Assembly: GCF_009833085.1 (NCBI RefSeq)
Contig: NZ_QRBZ01000025.1
Span: 1-64,000, forward strand
Length of the DNA: 64,000 nucleotides
Direction: 5' to 3'
Source: Nitrosomonas oligotropha
GTDB taxonomy: Bacteria > Pseudomonadota > Gammaproteobacteria > Burkholderiales > Nitrosomonadaceae
Below are positions 40,383 through 48,936 of the stretch, one piece after another (within the stretch, counting starts at the first letter, position 1; every line of letters begins with the position of its first letter). The position numbers were made by a program, and so were the translations under genes. The notes below the pieces were generated by a model. That model had not been told where the DNA came from, did no database searches, and saw nothing but the letters and a program-made list of their open reading frames with translations.

Positions 40383-40402
40383 ATTCCCGCCTGTGCGGGA
40401 AT
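40383..40402. repeat. dRS3-like 20-bp inverted repeat
   Basis: ATTCCCGCCTGTGCGGGAAT has the form ATTCCC-N8-GGGAAT, as in the neisserial dRS3 repeats and the related CGTCATTCCCGC... elements scattered in betaproteobacterial genomes. On the minus strand it reads CGTCATTCCCGCACAGGCGG, the usual version. In Neisseria such sites are targets for phage integration and recombination. Here it sits exactly between hepT and the rapA tail copy. Confidence 0.8.
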
Positions 40403-40427
40403 GACGGATAGGTGCGCCACGATAACG

Positions 40428-40859
40428 CTACTGATGCCGGGAGTGCGCCGCATCCTTGAGCAACACCGCTTTGCTATATTGCAGGAATTCGTCCAGATGG
40501 TTTTCTATCACCGCTACAGTGATGGATAATTGCAGCGCCTGATAATCATGCACCGCGATGTTGCGAAACCCCACCATGCGCTTGAGTTTTTCTGCCAAGA
40601 CCAGATCAATCCAGCCCGCCTGCGCCAGCAGCGTAAACACATCGCGCGCACTTTGCGGAATACCCAGCCGTTCACGCCGGATCAAGTGCTGCCCCATATC
40701 CAGTGCCGCTTCGCAGGCGCGTTGAATGTTCAGAATAGCAGCATCCTGCCGTGTGGGATTCCCGGCAAATGTGGCGGGGTCAGCCGCATATTCCTCACGC
40801 GCGCGCAGCACACATCGCTCAATGGTGGCGGCTTTGTTGAGCAAGACATCATCGGCCAT
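40428..40859 (-). CDS. hepT: HepT-like HEPN toxin
   Basis: A 143-residue HEPN-domain protein of the type VII MntA-HepT toxin-antitoxin family. It carries the RNase motif Rx4HxY as RNIAVHDY in MVGFRNIAVHDYQALQ. It starts at ATG 40859 (MADDVLLNK), which overlaps the 3' end of mntA by 11 bases. In studied pairs HepT is an RNase that is silenced when MntA adds AMP groups to the Tyr of this motif. Confidence 0.88.
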   Translation of the reverse strand: MADDVLLNKAATIERCVLRAREEYAADPATFAGNPTRQDAAILNIQRACEAALDMGQHLIRRERLGIPQSARDVFTLLAQAGWIDLVLAEKLKRMVGFRNIAVHDYQALQLSITVAVIENHLDEFLQYSKAVLLKDAAHSRHQ

Positions 40860-41244
40860 ACACGCTCCCCCGGTGTTGAATGTCATCGATCAGTGCATTG
40901 CGGGCCTCATCCAGCGCGGTCTTTTCGCTCAGAATGGCCACTTCATAAAGCGCCGCCTGACCATCTTTTTGCCACCAGCGCTCGCCCGTGATGATAATTT
41001 GGTATTGCATGACCGTCGATGCCGCCCGCAGATCGAGTAAGTCCACCGCGCAACCCACATCATCGGCTAATCCCCCGGCCAGATCGAACATCAGCAGTGG
41101 GTCGGCATAACCAGGCACCAACACCGCCAGATCCAGATCGCTTTCAGCGCTGGCAAGGCCTTGAATGCGGCTGCCAAAGGCATACAGCGCCAGCAGACCG
41201 GGTAAGCGGTTTTGCACTCGCTTCACAATGATTTCTTTGTTCAC
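40849..41244 (-). CDS. mntA: MntA-like nucleotidyltransferase antitoxin
   Basis: A 131-residue minimal nucleotidyltransferase. Its signature GSx10DxD is complete: GSRIQGLASAESDLDLAVLV. It would inactivate HepT by AMPylation. I chose GTG 41244 (VNKEIIVKRVQ), which has a perfect AGGAGG at 41249-41254, over TTG 41262. It overlaps hepT, the usual antitoxin-first arrangement. It lies about 100 bp downstream of rapA on the same strand. Confidence 0.88.
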   Translation of the reverse strand: MNKEIIVKRVQNRLPGLLALYAFGSRIQGLASAESDLDLAVLVPGYADPLLMFDLAGGLADDVGCAVDLLDLRAASTVMQYQIIITGERWWQKDGQAALYEVAILSEKTALDEARNALIDDIQHRGSVYGR

Positions 41245-41348
41245 GCGGCCTCCTGATTTCAAGGATTAGGACAGATTCTGGCGTGTATCATACCTTCTCA
41301 CTACTGATTTCACTGCTTTTTTCGTTATTTCCGAGCTACCGGATGGCT

Positions 41349-44270
41349 TCACGTCGCCACAATCACCCTTACCGCATCGAGCCGCAGATTACTGGATTTC
41401 AGCGCAGCGGTCAGTTGCTGCAATTGTTGCTCAAAAAATTCAATTTCTTCGTTGCGTACGTTCGGATTGACTTGCTGTAACGCTTTGAGGCGTTCGATTT
41501 CCGGGGTGAAGGTTTGCTGGATGCGCGCTTCGGCTGCGGCGATGAGTTGCGGGGCTTGCGCGCTGGCTTGTTGTTCGCTGGTGGTTAACAGCTCGCGGAT
41601 GGCGTCTTCTTTCAGTTGGATTACTTGTTTGGCGATGCCGGTTGCGACCGGTTGCAGGTGTTGGTTGACCGAGTCGTGATCCAGGAACGGGTAGTCGCCG
41701 CTGCCGTGTTCGTCCAGCACAATGCGGATTACGGCGGGCGGCAGGTAGCGGTTGCTTTGCTGCACGTTGTGTCCACTGGCTTCGAGCACAAACAGGGTTT
41801 CCAGCAGCAAGGTGCCGGGTTGCACGCGTTTGTGTTTCAGCATGGCCACTACGGCATTGCCGTTTTCATGGCTCAGAATCCGTTCCATGGCGTGCGTGAC
41901 CATCGGGTGTTCCCACGTCAGGAAATGCATATCCTCGTTGGCCAGCGCCACTTCGCGCGCGTAGGTGATGACCGAGCCTTCGTCCTGCAAGCCGGGAAAC
42001 GGCATGCTCATGTGTTCGCTCGGTTCGATCAGAAAGCTGCCGCTGCGGTGGTCTTCGATGTGCACGCCGCAGCAATCGAATACCGTTTCCATGTACTGCG
42101 GCAGCAGCGGATCGTTATCCTGCGTGCGCGCGGCTTGTGTGAGCTGTTCCGCTGCGATGGGCCGGAACGAATTGTATTCCAGCAGCTTGTCGCGCCCGCG
42201 GTCGAGCGCTTCGTTCAATTCCCGATGCGCCGTTTGCGTGACGCCGATCAATCCGGCCAGTATTTCGGCCTGGGTTTGGCGTTGATGCAGCGCGGCGATG
42301 AGTTGCTCTTCGACTTTGACAAATACCGTTTGACCGGCCGGGCAGGTTTTCTCGAACGCATTCAAGCCTTCGTGATACCAATGGAACATCACCGCCAGCG
42401 CGCTGTTTTCCAAATAGGGCACGTGGATTTGGATGGTGTCGGTCTGGCCGATGCGGTCCAGGCGGCCGATGCGCTGCTCGAGCAGATCGGGATTGAGCGG
42501 CAGGTCAAACAGCACCAGATGATGGGCGAACTGGAAATTGCGGCCTTCGCTGCCGATTTCCGAGCAGATCAGCACTTGGCCGCCGGTTTCCTTGTCGGCA
42601 AAGAACGCTGCGGCGCGGTCGCGCTCGATCAGGCTCATACTTTCGTGAAACACCGGAATGAACTGGCCGGTTTTTTCTTTCAGCGCTTGCGCCAGATCGC
42701 GCGCGGTTTGGGCATTGGCGGCGATGACCAGCACTTTCTCCGGTTTCACCCGCTTGAGCGTGGCGATCAACCAGTTCACGCGCGGGTCGATTTCGCTCCA
42801 ATACGGCTGATCGTCTTCGCATCGCACCTGATAGATCAATTCCGGGCATAGCAGTAATTGCGGTTTGGATAATGACGTGGTTTCAAACGTTAGCAGGAAT
42901 GGCAGGTATTCCGCCGGTAGCGGCAGCGGATTGGCAACCAGCTTGCGTGACGGAAATCCTTTGACCGCCGCGCGCGTGTTGCGGAACAGAATGCGTCCGG
43001 TGCCATGCCGGTCGAGCAAGGATTCCGCGAGTTTATTCCGGGCTTGCTGGTCTTGCAGTTCCGCCAGCAGTGCTTGGGCTTGCGCCGGGTCCAGCGTGTC
43101 CGCGATCAATTGGCGAGTGTCTCCGGTCAACTCTTTTCCTTCGAGCAACGCTTCGACGGCGCGGGCGATGGGTTCGTACGACTGCTCTTCGGTGACAAAT
43201 GCGGAAAAACTGCTGAAACGGTGCGGGTCGAGCAGGCGCAGGCGGGCGTAGTGGCTGGCTTTACCCAGTTGTTCCGGCGTTGCGGTCAGTAGCAGCACGC
43301 CCGGAGTGCGCGCCGCCAGTTGCTCGATCATGGCGTATTGCGGGCTTGCGGCTTGCGGCGACCAGTGCAAATGATGCGCTTCGTCAACCACCAGCAAATC
43401 CCAGCGGCCTTCCAGCGCTTGCTGAAAACGCTGCGGATTTTGCCGCAGAAAATGCAGACTGCACAGCACCAGTTGCTCGCTGTGAAACGGATTTTCGGCG
43501 TTTTCACTTTCTTTGCCGTTGCCGTCTTCCTCATCTTCATCGTCTTCATCGCTTGCTTCCAGCGACAAACAACGTTCTTCGTCGAAGATGCTGAATTGCA
43601 GATTGAAACGCCGCAGCATTTCCACCAGCCATTGGTGGATCAAGGTTTCCGGCACCACGATGAGCACGCGCTTGGCGCGCTCGGTGAGCAATTGCTGGTG
43701 CAAAATCAGACCGGCTTCGATGGTTTTGCCCAAGCCGACTTCATCGGCCAGCAGCACGCGCGGTGCAAAACGGCGGCCCACTTCGCGGGCAATATAGAGT
43801 TGGTGCGGAATCAGGCTGGTGCGCGTGCCCACCAGTCCATACAGTGGCGCGTTTGCCAGCCGGTTGCGGTTCAGCAGTGTTTGATAGCGGATGCGAAACC
43901 ATTTGTCCTGGTCGAATTGGCCGGTGAATAAGCGCGCGGACGGGCGGTTCAATTGTACTTGTGCTGCCAGCCGGTTTTCCGCCAGCTCAACCTGGCTGCC
44001 GTCTGCGCGGGTACCGGTATAAACAATCAATCCGTCGCGTTCGATCAGGCCGGTGACTTTGATGGCGGCGCCATCCTGACCGCTGACGGTATCGCCCGGT
44101 TTAAAGATTACCCGCGTTAACGGCGCCGATTGTTTGGCGTATGAACGGGTTTCACCGGTCGCTTTAAACAGAATGGTGACAATCCGGTGTTCGACGGTCT
44201 GCACCGTGCCTAATCCCAGTTGCAGATCGACATCGCAGATCCAACGCTGGCCTGGCTTAAAATCTTGCAT
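41349..44270 (-). CDS. rapA: RNA polymerase-associated ATPase RapA/HepA
   Basis: A 973-residue SWI2/SNF2 ATPase that recycles RNA polymerase. The N-terminal Tudor-like RNAP-binding domains (FKPGQRWICDVDLQLGLGTV) are followed by Walker A LLADEVGLGKTIEAG, the DEAH box VVDEAHHLHW and motifs V-VI SEGRNFQFAHHLVLFD and RIGRLDRIGQ. An acidic insertion (ASDEDDEDEEDGNGKESENA) interrupts the helicase domain between motifs Ib and II. The C-terminus (PEIERLKALQQVNPNVRNEE) is the part copied at 40256. Confidence 0.95.
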   Translation of the reverse strand: MQDFKPGQRWICDVDLQLGLGTVQTVEHRIVTILFKATGETRSYAKQSAPLTRVIFKPGDTVSGQDGAAIKVTGLIERDGLIVYTGTRADGSQVELAENRLAAQVQLNRPSARLFTGQFDQDKWFRIRYQTLLNRNRLANAPLYGLVGTRTSLIPHQLYIAREVGRRFAPRVLLADEVGLGKTIEAGLILHQQLLTERAKRVLIVVPETLIHQWLVEMLRRFNLQFSIFDEERCLSLEASDEDDEDEEDGNGKESENAENPFHSEQLVLCSLHFLRQNPQRFQQALEGRWDLLVVDEAHHLHWSPQAASPQYAMIEQLAARTPGVLLLTATPEQLGKASHYARLRLLDPHRFSSFSAFVTEEQSYEPIARAVEALLEGKELTGDTRQLIADTLDPAQAQALLAELQDQQARNKLAESLLDRHGTGRILFRNTRAAVKGFPSRKLVANPLPLPAEYLPFLLTFETTSLSKPQLLLCPELIYQVRCEDDQPYWSEIDPRVNWLIATLKRVKPEKVLVIAANAQTARDLAQALKEKTGQFIPVFHESMSLIERDRAAAFFADKETGGQVLICSEIGSEGRNFQFAHHLVLFDLPLNPDLLEQRIGRLDRIGQTDTIQIHVPYLENSALAVMFHWYHEGLNAFEKTCPAGQTVFVKVEEQLIAALHQRQTQAEILAGLIGVTQTAHRELNEALDRGRDKLLEYNSFRPIAAEQLTQAARTQDNDPLLPQYMETVFDCCGVHIEDHRSGSFLIEPSEHMSMPFPGLQDEGSVITYAREVALANEDMHFLTWEHPMVTHAMERILSHENGNAVVAMLKHKRVQPGTLLLETLFVLEASGHNVQQSNRYLPPAVIRIVLDEHGSGDYPFLDHDSVNQHLQPVATGIAKQVIQLKEDAIRELLTTSEQQASAQAPQLIAAAEARIQQTFTPEIERLKALQQVNPNVRNEEIEFFEQQLQQLTAALKSSNLRLDAVRVIVAT

Positions 44271-44420
44271 GCGTTACTTTGTGAGTGGTCGGAAAGGAGC
44301 AGTATAGTAATGGAATGCGAAGAAAAAGTTACTACTTCTTGTGTCTGTTGATATTCAATGCGGAAAATCGAAACGAAGAGCGCGGATTTTTTATCCGCGA
44401 ATACAATCCAGTGAATGCGG

Positions 44421-44467
44421 AAAAAATTAACCGGTTAACTTCCTGAAGTCAGGAAAATTAACCGGTT
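44421..44467 (-). terminator. Rho-independent terminator after the DUF2490 gene
   Basis: A long stem pairs AACCGGTTAA (44429-44438) plus TTCCTGA with TCAGGAA plus TTAACCGGTT (44458-44467). On the minus strand it is followed by a T-rich stretch (TTAATTTTTT). It lies about 50 bases past the stop of the 44516-45280 gene and 150 bases before rapA. Confidence 0.8.
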
Positions 44468-44515
44468 GTTTGAAATACAAACTAGGTGTTAACTGCTTAA
44501 CATCACTAGTGTGTC

Positions 44516-45280
44516 TTAGAAGTTCAGGAACAAGCTGGCTACAAAGTTATGCATCATTTGATCCGGACGTTTGCTATGCGGTCTGTTGATGAATTGGTTC
44601 ATGTAACCCATTTCAACGGTCGCATATTGATTGATTTTGTAACCCAATCCAACGAATGCCCGGTTCTGATCGTAGCCGCGGGAAATAAAGCCCGGATTGT
44701 TGTCAATCGTCGTCATGGCAATAAACAACTCGCTTTGAACGATGAAACTTAAATTCGGATTGACTTGGGGCAATGGAACTGCCAATTTGACCAATTGACG
44801 GAACCGGTGCGCTACATCGTTTGCACCTGGAAGCGGTGCGTTATGATCAAAGAAACGTTGCTCGAAACGGCTACGCGCTGATAACCGGCCGAATGAAAAA
44901 TTATCCGCCCAGGTTACTTGCTCCCAAATACGGTGTTCGTTGAATGGATGGCCTGACTTCAATGCTAAAGGTTCAGCAGTCGGCGCCCAAGCATAACCTG
45001 CCCACACAACGATTTTGTCGGTTACCGCATAACCTAAACCCGGACGGATCAGTGATTGCGAAAATTGCGTAGCATCATTACCAAACCGGCCTTGTCCTTC
45101 CATCCACCATCTGAATTTTTTCAATTCGGCATTTTGCGGATTGACGAAACCAAAATTACCTTGTGAGAAAACACCTCCCCACACTTCAAAATCTTCTACG
45201 GTCTTGTCAGCGGCAGCTGGATTGCTCAGCGACAGGCCAAGTGCGGACAACAAAATAACAGTACTTATCTTTTTAAACAT
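44516..45280 (-). CDS. DUF2490 outer-membrane beta-barrel protein
   Basis: A 254-residue exported protein with a signal peptide ending NPAAA (about residue 24) and alternating-hydrophobicity strands typical of a barrel. It ends in Phe (VASLFLNF), as outer-membrane proteins do. The pattern WMEGQGRFGNDATQFSQSLI, AGYAWAPT and RSRFEQRFFDH is that of DUF2490. Its function is unknown. It is monocistronic, with its own terminator and a long AT-rich upstream region. Confidence 0.85.
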   Translation of the reverse strand: MFKKISTVILLSALGLSLSNPAAADKTVEDFEVWGGVFSQGNFGFVNPQNAELKKFRWWMEGQGRFGNDATQFSQSLIRPGLGYAVTDKIVVWAGYAWAPTAEPLALKSGHPFNEHRIWEQVTWADNFSFGRLSARSRFEQRFFDHNAPLPGANDVAHRFRQLVKLAVPLPQVNPNLSFIVQSELFIAMTTIDNNPGFISRGYDQNRAFVGLGYKINQYATVEMGYMNQFINRPHSKRPDQMMHNFVASLFLNF

Positions 45281-45931
45281 GCAATCTCCCTATTAATGCA
45301 ATGTGAATTTACTAAACTATTTGCTAACGTTCTGTTACCAATAAAAAACTCTACTACGCGCAACTGCTTTTTATTATATTGATGATAGCGGGTTGCTAAC
45401 TTCATTTTTTTAGCATAACACTTGATTTTTTGTAAAAAAGAATCTTTGTCGCTCTTTTACTACAGTGCTGCGCACAGTAGCATAGTAAATGTTAAAAAAT
45501 TGTTAAGAGTTACACTTAACGCAAATGATGCTATTGTCATTAATTGTTATTAATATTGAAGAGCCTAAATTAATAATAATTAAGAACTGCTGCGCACAAT
45601 AACATGGGAAATGTTAAGAAATTGTTAAGAATTACACTTAATGTTAACAATGCTATTGAAACCGAGGTCATAATCAGCTTGGCCGCTTCAGCAAATATGC
45701 GCTATTCCATTGATTGCATTTGATTTATAAATAATGCTAAGTGCGCTTGTTGACACCGGATAACCTTGGGATGCTAGGAAACTGTCTTAAAACATTTGTT
45801 TGGCAAGCTGTTATGATACTGGGTATGGTTGGTCTTCTAAAGCGCGGAGCTGATAAATTTTATAAGCAACCAAGTAGGGATCGGGATTACTCCCGGTATT
45901 TTGATTGAACTAAGTAAACTGGAGTCAGGGA
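45281..45931. other. Long AT-rich regulatory region with duplicated segment
   Basis: A 651-bp divergent spacer between the DUF2490 gene and a cytochrome c gene. No coding frame is convincing. It holds a 70-bp direct repeat (listed apart) and a TTGACA hexamer at 45750-45755 with a poor -10 box (TGCTAG) 16 bases on. The cytochrome gene has GGAG (from CTGGAGTCAGGG) upstream of its ATG. Confidence 0.5.
45467..45658. repeat. Direct repeat, two 70-bp copies 122 bp apart
   Basis: Copies at 45467-45536 and 45589-45658 are the same length and match at 59 of 70 positions by my count. Each begins GCTGCGCACA and ends ATGCTATTG, and each holds AAATTGTTAAG(A/A)(G/A)TTACACTTAA-like sequence, that is TTAAG-N7-CTTAA, a dyad. 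The second half differs most. This looks like a duplicated operator or promoter segment. Confidence 0.85.
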
Positions 45932-46240
45932 ATGAAAAAATTAAATTTCGCATTAACGATAGCGGCGCTATTCATTTTAGCCGGCTGTGGCGCAAGCAAA
46001 GACTATGCTCCGCCAGCAGATGCATCCGGAGAAACGATTTTTAGCTCTGCTTGTACAGAATGCCACAAGCCTTTAAGCGCTAATGTGGCAATGGTATTAA
46101 GCGAAAAAGTGGCCAATAAGGATGCAATTATCAAGAAATTTCAATCGGGCAGCATGAGAATGCCGGCATTTAAGAATATTCAGGGTGAATCCGCCGACCG
46201 TTTGGCTGAATATATTTTGACGAATAGCCAAGTCAAATAA
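45932..46240 (+). CDS. Small monohaem cytochrome c lipoprotein
   Basis: A 102-residue lipoprotein (LAGC, lipidated Cys19) with haem motif Cys41-Thr-Glu-Cys44-His45 and a Met-rich axial segment SGSMRMPAF (Met75 or Met77). The fold is a short class I cytochrome c. It is a probable periplasmic electron carrier anchored to the outer membrane. It converges on the HemN-like gene and has a long regulatory region upstream. Confidence 0.85.
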   Translation: MKKLNFALTIAALFILAGCGASKDYAPPADASGETIFSSACTECHKPLSANVAMVLSEKVANKDAIIKKFQSGSMRMPAFKNIQGESADRLAEYILTNSQVK

Positions 46241-46279
46241 TTCTGACTACCTGAGAGTCCAACGATTCTCAGGTAAATT

Positions 46280-47737
46280 TCACATAGGTATCGAGCGGTT
46301 TTTATGGCGCTGCACAGCGCGCAGATACTTGTCAAAAACCGCGCAAATACTGCTCATCAATAATTGTCCCTTGGGCGTCACTGTAATTTCCTGATCGTTG
46401 AGCGTGACCAAGCCTGCTTGTTCATAAACAATAAGTTCTGCTAATTCCGTAGCAAAATAGTTTTTGAATTCGATGGGAAAATACGCCTCCACCGACTCAT
46501 AAGAAAGCACGGAATGACAAATAAGCGCTTGCATGACAGAGCGCCGGATCAAATCGTCGGGAGTTAATTCGATGCCGCGTTTGATTGGCAGAATATTGTG
46601 TTCCAGTTTGCTGTAGTACTGCAAAAGATCGCAATCATTTTGACTTAAAGCCGGACCAATGCTGCCGATTGCCGAAACTCCCAATGCGACGCGATAGCTG
46701 TCAGGATAGATCGAATAACCTTGCAGGCCGTAGTAAAGCCTGCCTTGACGTTGTGCAACGATCAGTTGATCATCGTTTTTGGCAAACAGATTCATGCCGA
46801 TGTGCAGGTATCCTGCCGCCGTTAAACGGGCAATCGCAAGCAAAAGCATTTCTAGTCCGGTTTCTATATCAGGTAAATCTTCCGGATTAATATTTTGTTG
46901 CGGCTTAAATTTTTCTGGCAGGTGCTGGTAATTTAATAAGTTAATTTGATCCGGGTCGGCCGTTATGATTTTTCCCAGCGTGTACTCAAACTTTTTTACA
47001 GTTTGCTTGGGTAATCCATAAATCAATTCCGTTCTTATTGTTTTAAAGCCCGCTTGCTGAGCGTCACGGATTGCAAGCAACGTGGCATTCTCTGTCTGAA
47101 CGCGATGGACGGATTGTTGCACATGATCATCAAAATCCTGAACACCGATAATCGCGCAATTAAAACCTATTTCCTTCAAAGCTTGCATGGATAGATGAGG
47201 CATTTGCCGCGAATCGATTTCGATTGAGAATTCACCGTCTTTTATCAGGTTAAAATTTTGCTGGATTGCTTTTAAGATGCTGCCTAGCTGAGTGTCATTC
47301 AGCAGCGTCGGTGTGCCCCCTCCAAAATATAGCTGTTCAAGCTTCGGGTCTTCTTTGAAAAACTGCGCTTGTAGTTTTATTTCACGCGATAAGTAATCGA
47401 GATAGGTCGATATGCCGTCATTTTTGTCGGCGATGATCTGATTGAATTGACAGTAAAAACATAAAGAACGGCAAAAAGGGATATGCACATATAACGATAT
47501 TGGCCGACGGAAGTGTCCCGATTTGCAATTGTTCAACCATGTGGAATAGGTGCGCGCATCAAACGTTTCGACAAAGTAATCCGTTTCCGGGTACAAACGA
47601 TAATCAGCATTGTAAACACCGAACTTGCGAATGAGATCTGAGCTGATTTGAAGCAAATCAGTAGATGAATCCGAATATCTTAGTGGATGCACTGGGAATC
47701 TCATTTTGTGAAGAATCTTGCCCGAAGAGATCTGCAT
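46280..47737 (-). CDS. HemN-like radical SAM protein, divergent
   Basis: A 485-residue homologue of oxygen-independent coproporphyrinogen III oxidase over its whole length. The radical SAM motif is HIPFCRSLCFYCQFN: the three cluster cysteines (Cx3Cx2C) are present, but the extra Cys of HemN (Cx3Cx2CxC) is Phe. The N-terminal YTSYPTA motif reads YRLYPET. Other sites also differ from E. coli HemN (SIEVDPRE to SIEIDSRQ, IDLIYG to TELIYG, GMDHFA to GMNLFA). GGGTPT, VQDF and LPKQT are kept. It may be a HemN paralogue with another substrate, a ChuW-like haem enzyme, or a tolerant HemN. It is divergent from fnr. Confidence 0.8.
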   Translation of the reverse strand: MQISSGKILHKMRFPVHPLRYSDSSTDLLQISSDLIRKFGVYNADYRLYPETDYFVETFDARTYSTWLNNCKSGHFRRPISLYVHIPFCRSLCFYCQFNQIIADKNDGISTYLDYLSREIKLQAQFFKEDPKLEQLYFGGGTPTLLNDTQLGSILKAIQQNFNLIKDGEFSIEIDSRQMPHLSMQALKEIGFNCAIIGVQDFDDHVQQSVHRVQTENATLLAIRDAQQAGFKTIRTELIYGLPKQTVKKFEYTLGKIITADPDQINLLNYQHLPEKFKPQQNINPEDLPDIETGLEMLLLAIARLTAAGYLHIGMNLFAKNDDQLIVAQRQGRLYYGLQGYSIYPDSYRVALGVSAIGSIGPALSQNDCDLLQYYSKLEHNILPIKRGIELTPDDLIRRSVMQALICHSVLSYESVEAYFPIEFKNYFATELAELIVYEQAGLVTLNDQEITVTPKGQLLMSSICAVFDKYLRAVQRHKNRSIPM

Positions 47738-47863
47738 TGATATGCCATCAATTACTGGTTTTCATGGCCAAACATGTTGTGTTGTATGCGATCGATCTAA
47801 AAAAGAATATCCACTCCTCCCGCCAATATCGTAGAATTATGTTGCGGGTTTGAAATGTTAATT

Positions 47864-47877
47864 TTGATTCAGATCAA
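47864..47877. promoter_or_regulatory. FNR box
   Basis: TTGATTCAGATCAA matches the FNR consensus TTGAT-N4-ATCAA at every defined base. It lies 28 bases before the predicted TTG start of fnr and 127 bases before the HemN-like gene. The position so near fnr suggests autorepression; activation of the divergent gene is possible. Confidence 0.85.
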
Positions 47878-47904
47878 TTAAAGCGTTGAAATGTAGTTCC
47901 CTAT

Positions 47905-48666
47905 TTGGAAAACACTTTGCTTATCGATACATCGCTACATCATCTCGATATCTCGCACATTCGTTCCAGCTGCGCTACTTGCAGTTTGCGGGAGCTTTGC
48001 TTACCTGTCGGTCTTAATGATCAGGAAATCCAGGTTCTGGGTGATGTCGTCAGTCATAAACGGAAAATTCAGCGAGGCGGCTATTTGCATCGTAGCGGCT
48101 CGCAGTTTCAATCCTTGTTTGCCATTCGCAGCGGATTCTTAAAGACCTGCGTGCTGGAGGAAGATGGACGTCAGCAAGTGACCGGTTTTCACATGACGGG
48201 TGAGCTGCTGGGTTTGGATGCCATCAGTACGGACACTCATACCTGCGATGCGATAGCGCTTGAGGATAGCGAAGTGTGTGAAATTCCCTTCGCCAAGCTG
48301 GAAGAGATTAGCCGCACCATCCCCTCTCTCATGCGTCATTTCCATAAAATCATGAGCCGTGAAATCGTGCGCGACCATGGTGTAATGCTGCTGCTCGGCA
48401 GTATGAAGGCGGAAGAACGTTTGGCATCTTTTCTGCTCAATTTGTCGCGTCGCTTTTTAATGCGCGGTTACTCCGAGTCCGAATTCAATCTCCGCATGAC
48501 GCGCGAGGAAATTGGCAGCTATCTTGGTCTCAAATTAGAGACTGTCAGCCGAGCGTTTTCAAAACTGCAAGACGAAAATATCATTACTGTGGATAATAAA
48601 CACATACAAATAAATGATATTGCCCGCTTAAGATTGAAAATGGGAAACTCGTCCTGTATCACTTAA
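47905..48666 (+). CDS. fnr: Fnr/Anr-type oxygen-sensing transcription regulator
   Basis: A 253-residue Crp-Fnr family regulator. The N-terminal cysteines CATCSLRELC (Cx2Cx5C) with an inner Cys (DTHTCDAIALED) are the four ligands of the oxygen-labile 4Fe-4S cluster. An effector-like barrel, a dimer helix and the DNA-binding helix EEIGSYLGLKLETVSRAFSK follow; the E-x2-S-R recognition pattern is that of Fnr. The start at TTG 47905 has no clear ribosome site, so the exact N-terminus is uncertain. It would control microaerobic genes such as the neighbouring HemN-like gene. Confidence 0.92.
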   Translation: MENTLLIDTSLHHLDISHIRSSCATCSLRELCLPVGLNDQEIQVLGDVVSHKRKIQRGGYLHRSGSQFQSLFAIRSGFLKTCVLEEDGRQQVTGFHMTGELLGLDAISTDTHTCDAIALEDSEVCEIPFAKLEEISRTIPSLMRHFHKIMSREIVRDHGVMLLLGSMKAEERLASFLLNLSRRFLMRGYSESEFNLRMTREEIGSYLGLKLETVSRAFSKLQDENIITVDNKHIQINDIARLRLKMGNSSCIT

Positions 48667-48784
48667 CGGTGATAGCCGCTAAAAAGCCTTAAATCTTTAA
48701 CGATTACTAGCATAGTGCGACGCTGGAAAAGTGCTTGTTGCACATCCGTAATAATTACCTGCGTTATTCTGTTTCTCTGTCAGC

Positions 48785-48814
48785 TTGAGTAAGCCAAGGA
48801 AAATGCTATATAAT
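48785..48814 (+). promoter_or_regulatory. Sigma-70 promoter of rpsB-tsf
   Basis: TTGAGT (48785-48790) and TATAAT (48809-48814) are separated by 18 bases. This lies about 120 bp before rpsB and fits a strong promoter with a leader of about 115 bases, where S2 autoregulation is usual. Confidence 0.7.
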
Positions 48815-48936
48815 ACGGCCATAATTTAACGGTCGATGCGGTAGCGCATGAAACACCCGTTGAATTAAATACACACATTCGCTCTTAATTCTGAATTATT
48901 AAAGCGAATGGAGGCTCAATCCATAAGGAGAAATTT

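Noticed and set aside
40229-40453. A minus-strand frame containing SVIPAQAGIEWVC
   Set aside because: It is a read-through of the dRS3-like repeat joined to the decayed rapA tail, not a gene.
41616-42851. A 411-codon plus-strand frame
   Set aside because: It lies antisense within rapA; its composition is the shadow of rapA codons and it has no recognisable domain.
45467-45658. CRISPR-like array
   Set aside because: Only two copies, 70 bp long and diverged, with no regular short spacers and no cas genes nearby.
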